From contig DATHAL010000061.1 of assembly GCA_035296705.1 (NCBI GenBank), positions 32,545-96,544 on the forward strand: a DNA stretch of 64,000 nucleotides, read 5' to 3'. The position numbers and the translations under genes are program-made. The DNA is from WHSW01 sp035296705. GTDB taxonomy: Bacteria; Actinomycetota; Thermoleophilia; Solirubrobacterales; 70-9. Below the pieces are notes generated by a model, which saw only the letters and a program-made list of their open reading frames with translations, did no database searches and had not been told where the DNA came from. Positions 63,257 to 64,000 of this stretch are shown piece by piece; the first letter of the stretch is position 1, and the number at the start of each line of letters is the position of its first letter.

Positions 63257-64000
63257 ATGAGTCGGAGCATGGGTTTACGAGCTGGGACGCTGGTCGTCGC
63301 GGTTGCGGCGGCGGCGATGCTCGTGTCGGCGGGCAGCGCGTTCGCCAAGAAGGGCGAGACGCTCGAGGTCTGCAAGCACGGCTGCAACCACCGCACGATC
63401 CAGGACGCGGTCGACCACTCCGGCAAGAAGGCGACGATCAACGTCCACCCGGGCACGTACCGCGAGGGCGTCGTGGTCCGCGGCCACAGGCATGACCGCC
63501 TGACGATCAAGGGCACGAAGAAGAACGCGAAGAAGGTTCTGCTCCAGGGCAAGAACGCGCGCGTCGAGGGCCAGCCGGCACAGAACGGCATCGAGGGCGA
63601 CCACGTCGACGGCCTGCGGATCCTCAACATGACCGCCTCCAACTACGCGGCCAACGGCTTCCACGTGCACGAGTGCGACGGCTATCTGATGAAGAACCTG
63701 CGGGCGTCGTTCAACCGCGCCTACGGCCTGTTCGCCTTCGACTGCGTCGGCGGGCGGATGACGAAGTCCGTCGGCTTCGGCCAGGGCGACTCCGCGTTCT
63801 ACGTCGGCGCGACCCCGACTCAGAAGAACCCGGAGGTGACGAAGCTCGACCACCTCGACGCCCATGAGAACGTGCTCGGTTACTCGGGCACGAACTCCAA
63901 GTACGTGAAGATCACGAAGAGCAACTACTACAACAACGGCGTCGGCATCGTGCCGAACACGCTCGACTCCGAGCCGTTCGAGCCCTCGGCCGCCTCCGTC
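63257..64000 (+). CDS. Secreted right-handed beta-helix protein, 3' end outside window
   Basis: The frame is open from ATG 63257 to the window edge (248 codons), with AAAAGAGAGGG ahead of the start. The product begins with a signal peptide (LRAGTLVVAVAAAAMLVSAG) and continues as a parallel beta-helix: ICKHGC-like EVCKHGCNHRTIQDAVDHSG, INVHPGTYREGVVVRG, NGIEGDHVDGLRILNMTASN and YAANGFHVHECDGYLMKNLR. Such proteins are often polysaccharide-binding or lyase-like. Function and full length are unknown. Confidence 0.85.
   Translation, partial: MSRSMGLRAGTLVVAVAAAAMLVSAGSAFAKKGETLEVCKHGCNHRTIQDAVDHSGKKATINVHPGTYREGVVVRGHRHDRLTIKGTKKNAKKVLLQGKNARVEGQPAQNGIEGDHVDGLRILNMTASNYAANGFHVHECDGYLMKNLRASFNRAYGLFAFDCVGGRMTKSVGFGQGDSAFYVGATPTQKNPEVTKLDHLDAHENVLGYSGTNSKYVKITKSNYYNNGVGIVPNTLDSEPFEPSAASV

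Noticed and set aside
1..64000. CRISPR arrays, rRNA genes, complete IS elements
   Set aside because: No regularly spaced direct repeats, no rRNA core sequences and no transposase motifs were seen on reading either strand.

Overview
The window is GC-rich, densely packed chromosomal DNA with about 75 protein genes, many GTG or TTG starts, 1-4 base gene overlaps, several F420-type oxidoreductases and the order alaS-ruvX-mltG-aroE. Together these point to a high-GC actinobacterium. I infer class Thermoleophilia (Solirubrobacterales-like) from gene order and small protein families; no rRNA is present to prove it.

Layout. 1-4.7 kb: the tail of a luciferase-like oxidoreductase, a small membrane protein, a NYN/PIN nuclease, an alpha/beta hydrolase, a GT4 glycosyltransferase and a phosphodiester glycosidase. 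4.7-9.8 kb: the core block alaS-ruvX-mltG-aroE on the minus strand. 9.9-14.4 kb: a cyclic-nucleotide-binding/thioredoxin-reductase-like fusion, a Rho_N-like small protein, mnmA fused to an IscU-like domain, and soxR divergent from a DUF5519 gene with a SoxR-type promoter between them. 14.4-21 kb: a minus-strand run of aspS, hisS, a metallo-beta-lactamase, a membrane protein, formiminotransferase, an M29-like aminopeptidase and two small proteins. A tRNA with CAT anticodon stands at 21.1 kb.

21.1-30.3 kb is the accessory stretch. A decayed copy of the 3' half of that tRNA lies 1.4 kb downstream and brackets a DUF4239 gene, which suggests an old integration scar. Next come an M23 peptidase, two small orphan genes (one AlpA-like), DUF2294, an anti-sigma-factor-like ATPase, a regulator/DUF4383/SRPBCC/DDN operon divergent from a DUF2231 gene, a 5'-truncated secreted-protein gene and a fibronectin-like secreted protein.

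30.3-43 kb: YihY/BrkB, an NTF2-like protein, NhaA fused to a DsbA domain, an ABC-2 exporter operon with a flippase-like protein, a HAD phosphatase, a divergent LigD-polymerase/ATP-ligase pair, a drug exporter and an SDR. 43-50.5 kb: two more LLM oxidoreductases, DUF2071, a cupin, a sulfotransferase and a translationally coupled UBP zinc finger / Mo-oxidoreductase / FAD reductase operon. 50.5-57.5 kb: hydrolases and DNA-repair proteins (ATL, Ogt, UdgX), haloalkane dehalogenase, a DnaJ-type zinc protein and an epimerase. 57.6-64 kb: a GFA protein, an unusual P450 coupled to DUF1360 and an SDR, an NlpC/P60-like secreted protein under a cyclic-di-AMP riboswitch, a beta-lactamase-fold hydrolase and a beta-helix protein running off the right edge.

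I saw no CRISPR array, rRNA, IS element or complete prophage.
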